A stretch of DNA of 5,070 bases, taken from contig DOIX01000289.1 of assembly GCA_003511885.1 (NCBI GenBank), positions 1 through 5,070 of the forward strand. Direction: 5' to 3'. Of the stretch, positions 4,996 to 5,070 are shown piece after piece. The number at the start of each line of letters is the position of its first letter. The stretch's first letter is position 1. Source of the stretch: Cyanobacteria bacterium UBA11153. Its GTDB lineage: Bacteria > Cyanobacteriota > Cyanobacteriia > Cyanobacteriales > Coleofasciculaceae. The notes beneath the pieces are model-generated. The model had not been told where the DNA came from. It did not search any database and saw nothing but the letters and a program-made list of their open reading frames with translations. The position numbers and the translations under genes were made by a program.

Positions 4996-5055
4996 GGATC
5001 CCCCTAAATCCCCCTTAAAAAGGGGGACTTTGAGTCCAGTTCCCCCCTTGGGATC
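4996..5055. mobile_element. Palindromic C/G-rich MITE-like remnant
   Basis: The segment opens GGATCCCCC and closes CTTGGGATC, so GATCCC (4997-5002) faces GGGATC (5050-5055). Inside is a 7-bp hairpin, CCCCCTT (5010-5016) pairing AAGGGGG (5020-5026) around AAA, and a second C-run, CCCCCC, at 5042-5047. I recall longer versions of this repeat in cyanobacteria in which the second C-run is followed by its own A/G-rich complement; that arm is missing here, so this copy seems internally shortened. RNA from it could fold strongly and may end transcription, but it lacks a proper T-tract. Confidence 0.6.
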
Positions 5056-5070
5056 TAACCGTCAATATTT
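5054..5070. repeat. Terminal direct repeat, right copy
   Basis: The last 17 bases are identical to bases 1-17. The copy begins inside the final TC of the palindromic remnant's GGGATC. Joined end to end, the sequence would run from the palindromic repeat through this stretch into the leader of the xisH fragment. Confidence 0.8.

Noticed and set aside
5010..5026. Intrinsic terminator for the TPR-CHAT transcript
   Set aside because: The hairpin is perfect but is followed by ACTTTGAG rather than a T-tract and is part of a dispersed palindromic repeat.
1..5070. Autonomous plasmid or phage genome
   Set aside because: The matching ends allow a circle, but no replication, partition, mobilisation or structural gene and no iteron array is visible.

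Overview
The window looks like cyanobacterial DNA from an accessory, repeat-rich part of a genome. The evidence is a HIP1 octamer (GCGATCGC, 384-391), short palindromic repeats of the kind scattered through cyanobacterial genomes (441-524, 4901-4944, 4996-5055), an XisH-like remnant, and a secreted TPR-CHAT protein of a typical cyanobacterial design. I cannot name a genus from the sequence alone.

Layout. Bases 47-121 hold the first 25 codons of an xisH-like gene, cut off where it meets the end of an oppositely oriented small gene. That gene (146-400, minus strand) is complete, encodes an 84-residue protein of unknown function and has a strong ribosome binding site. A MITE-like element (441-524) lies just upstream of it. 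A perfect TATAAT (580-585), inside a short dispersed repeat, precedes a two-gene operon: a Panacea-domain (DUF4065, SocA-like) antitoxin candidate (612-1067) and a 146-147 residue protein starting with TTG on the base after the first gene's stop (1068-1511). This has the layout of a Panacea toxin-antitoxin pair. A spacer of about 200 bases follows.

The rest is one long frame, 1714-4884: signal peptide, twelve 40-residue TPR units, coiled-coil linker and C-terminal CHAT (caspase-like) protease domain with its His and Cys. The frame is broken once, by an in-frame TAG at 2731-2733. The TAG sits exactly where nine of the other eleven repeat units have a tyrosine codon, so it is best read as a single-base nonsense mutation (or a sequencing error) in an otherwise intact gene. 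Downstream, a good Shine-Dalgarno and an ATG run straight into a dispersed repeat, as if a following gene had been lost, and a second palindromic repeat fills the end.

The first 17 bases equal the last 17 (1-17 and 5054-5070). This is far beyond chance and suggests the window is a whole contig whose ends overlap (a circle or a tandem unit), or one bounded by a repeat. No replication gene is visible.

Functionally, the antitoxin-toxin pair should work as a unit. The TPR-CHAT protein is probably a separate, exported protein. Any link between them rests only on their being neighbours.
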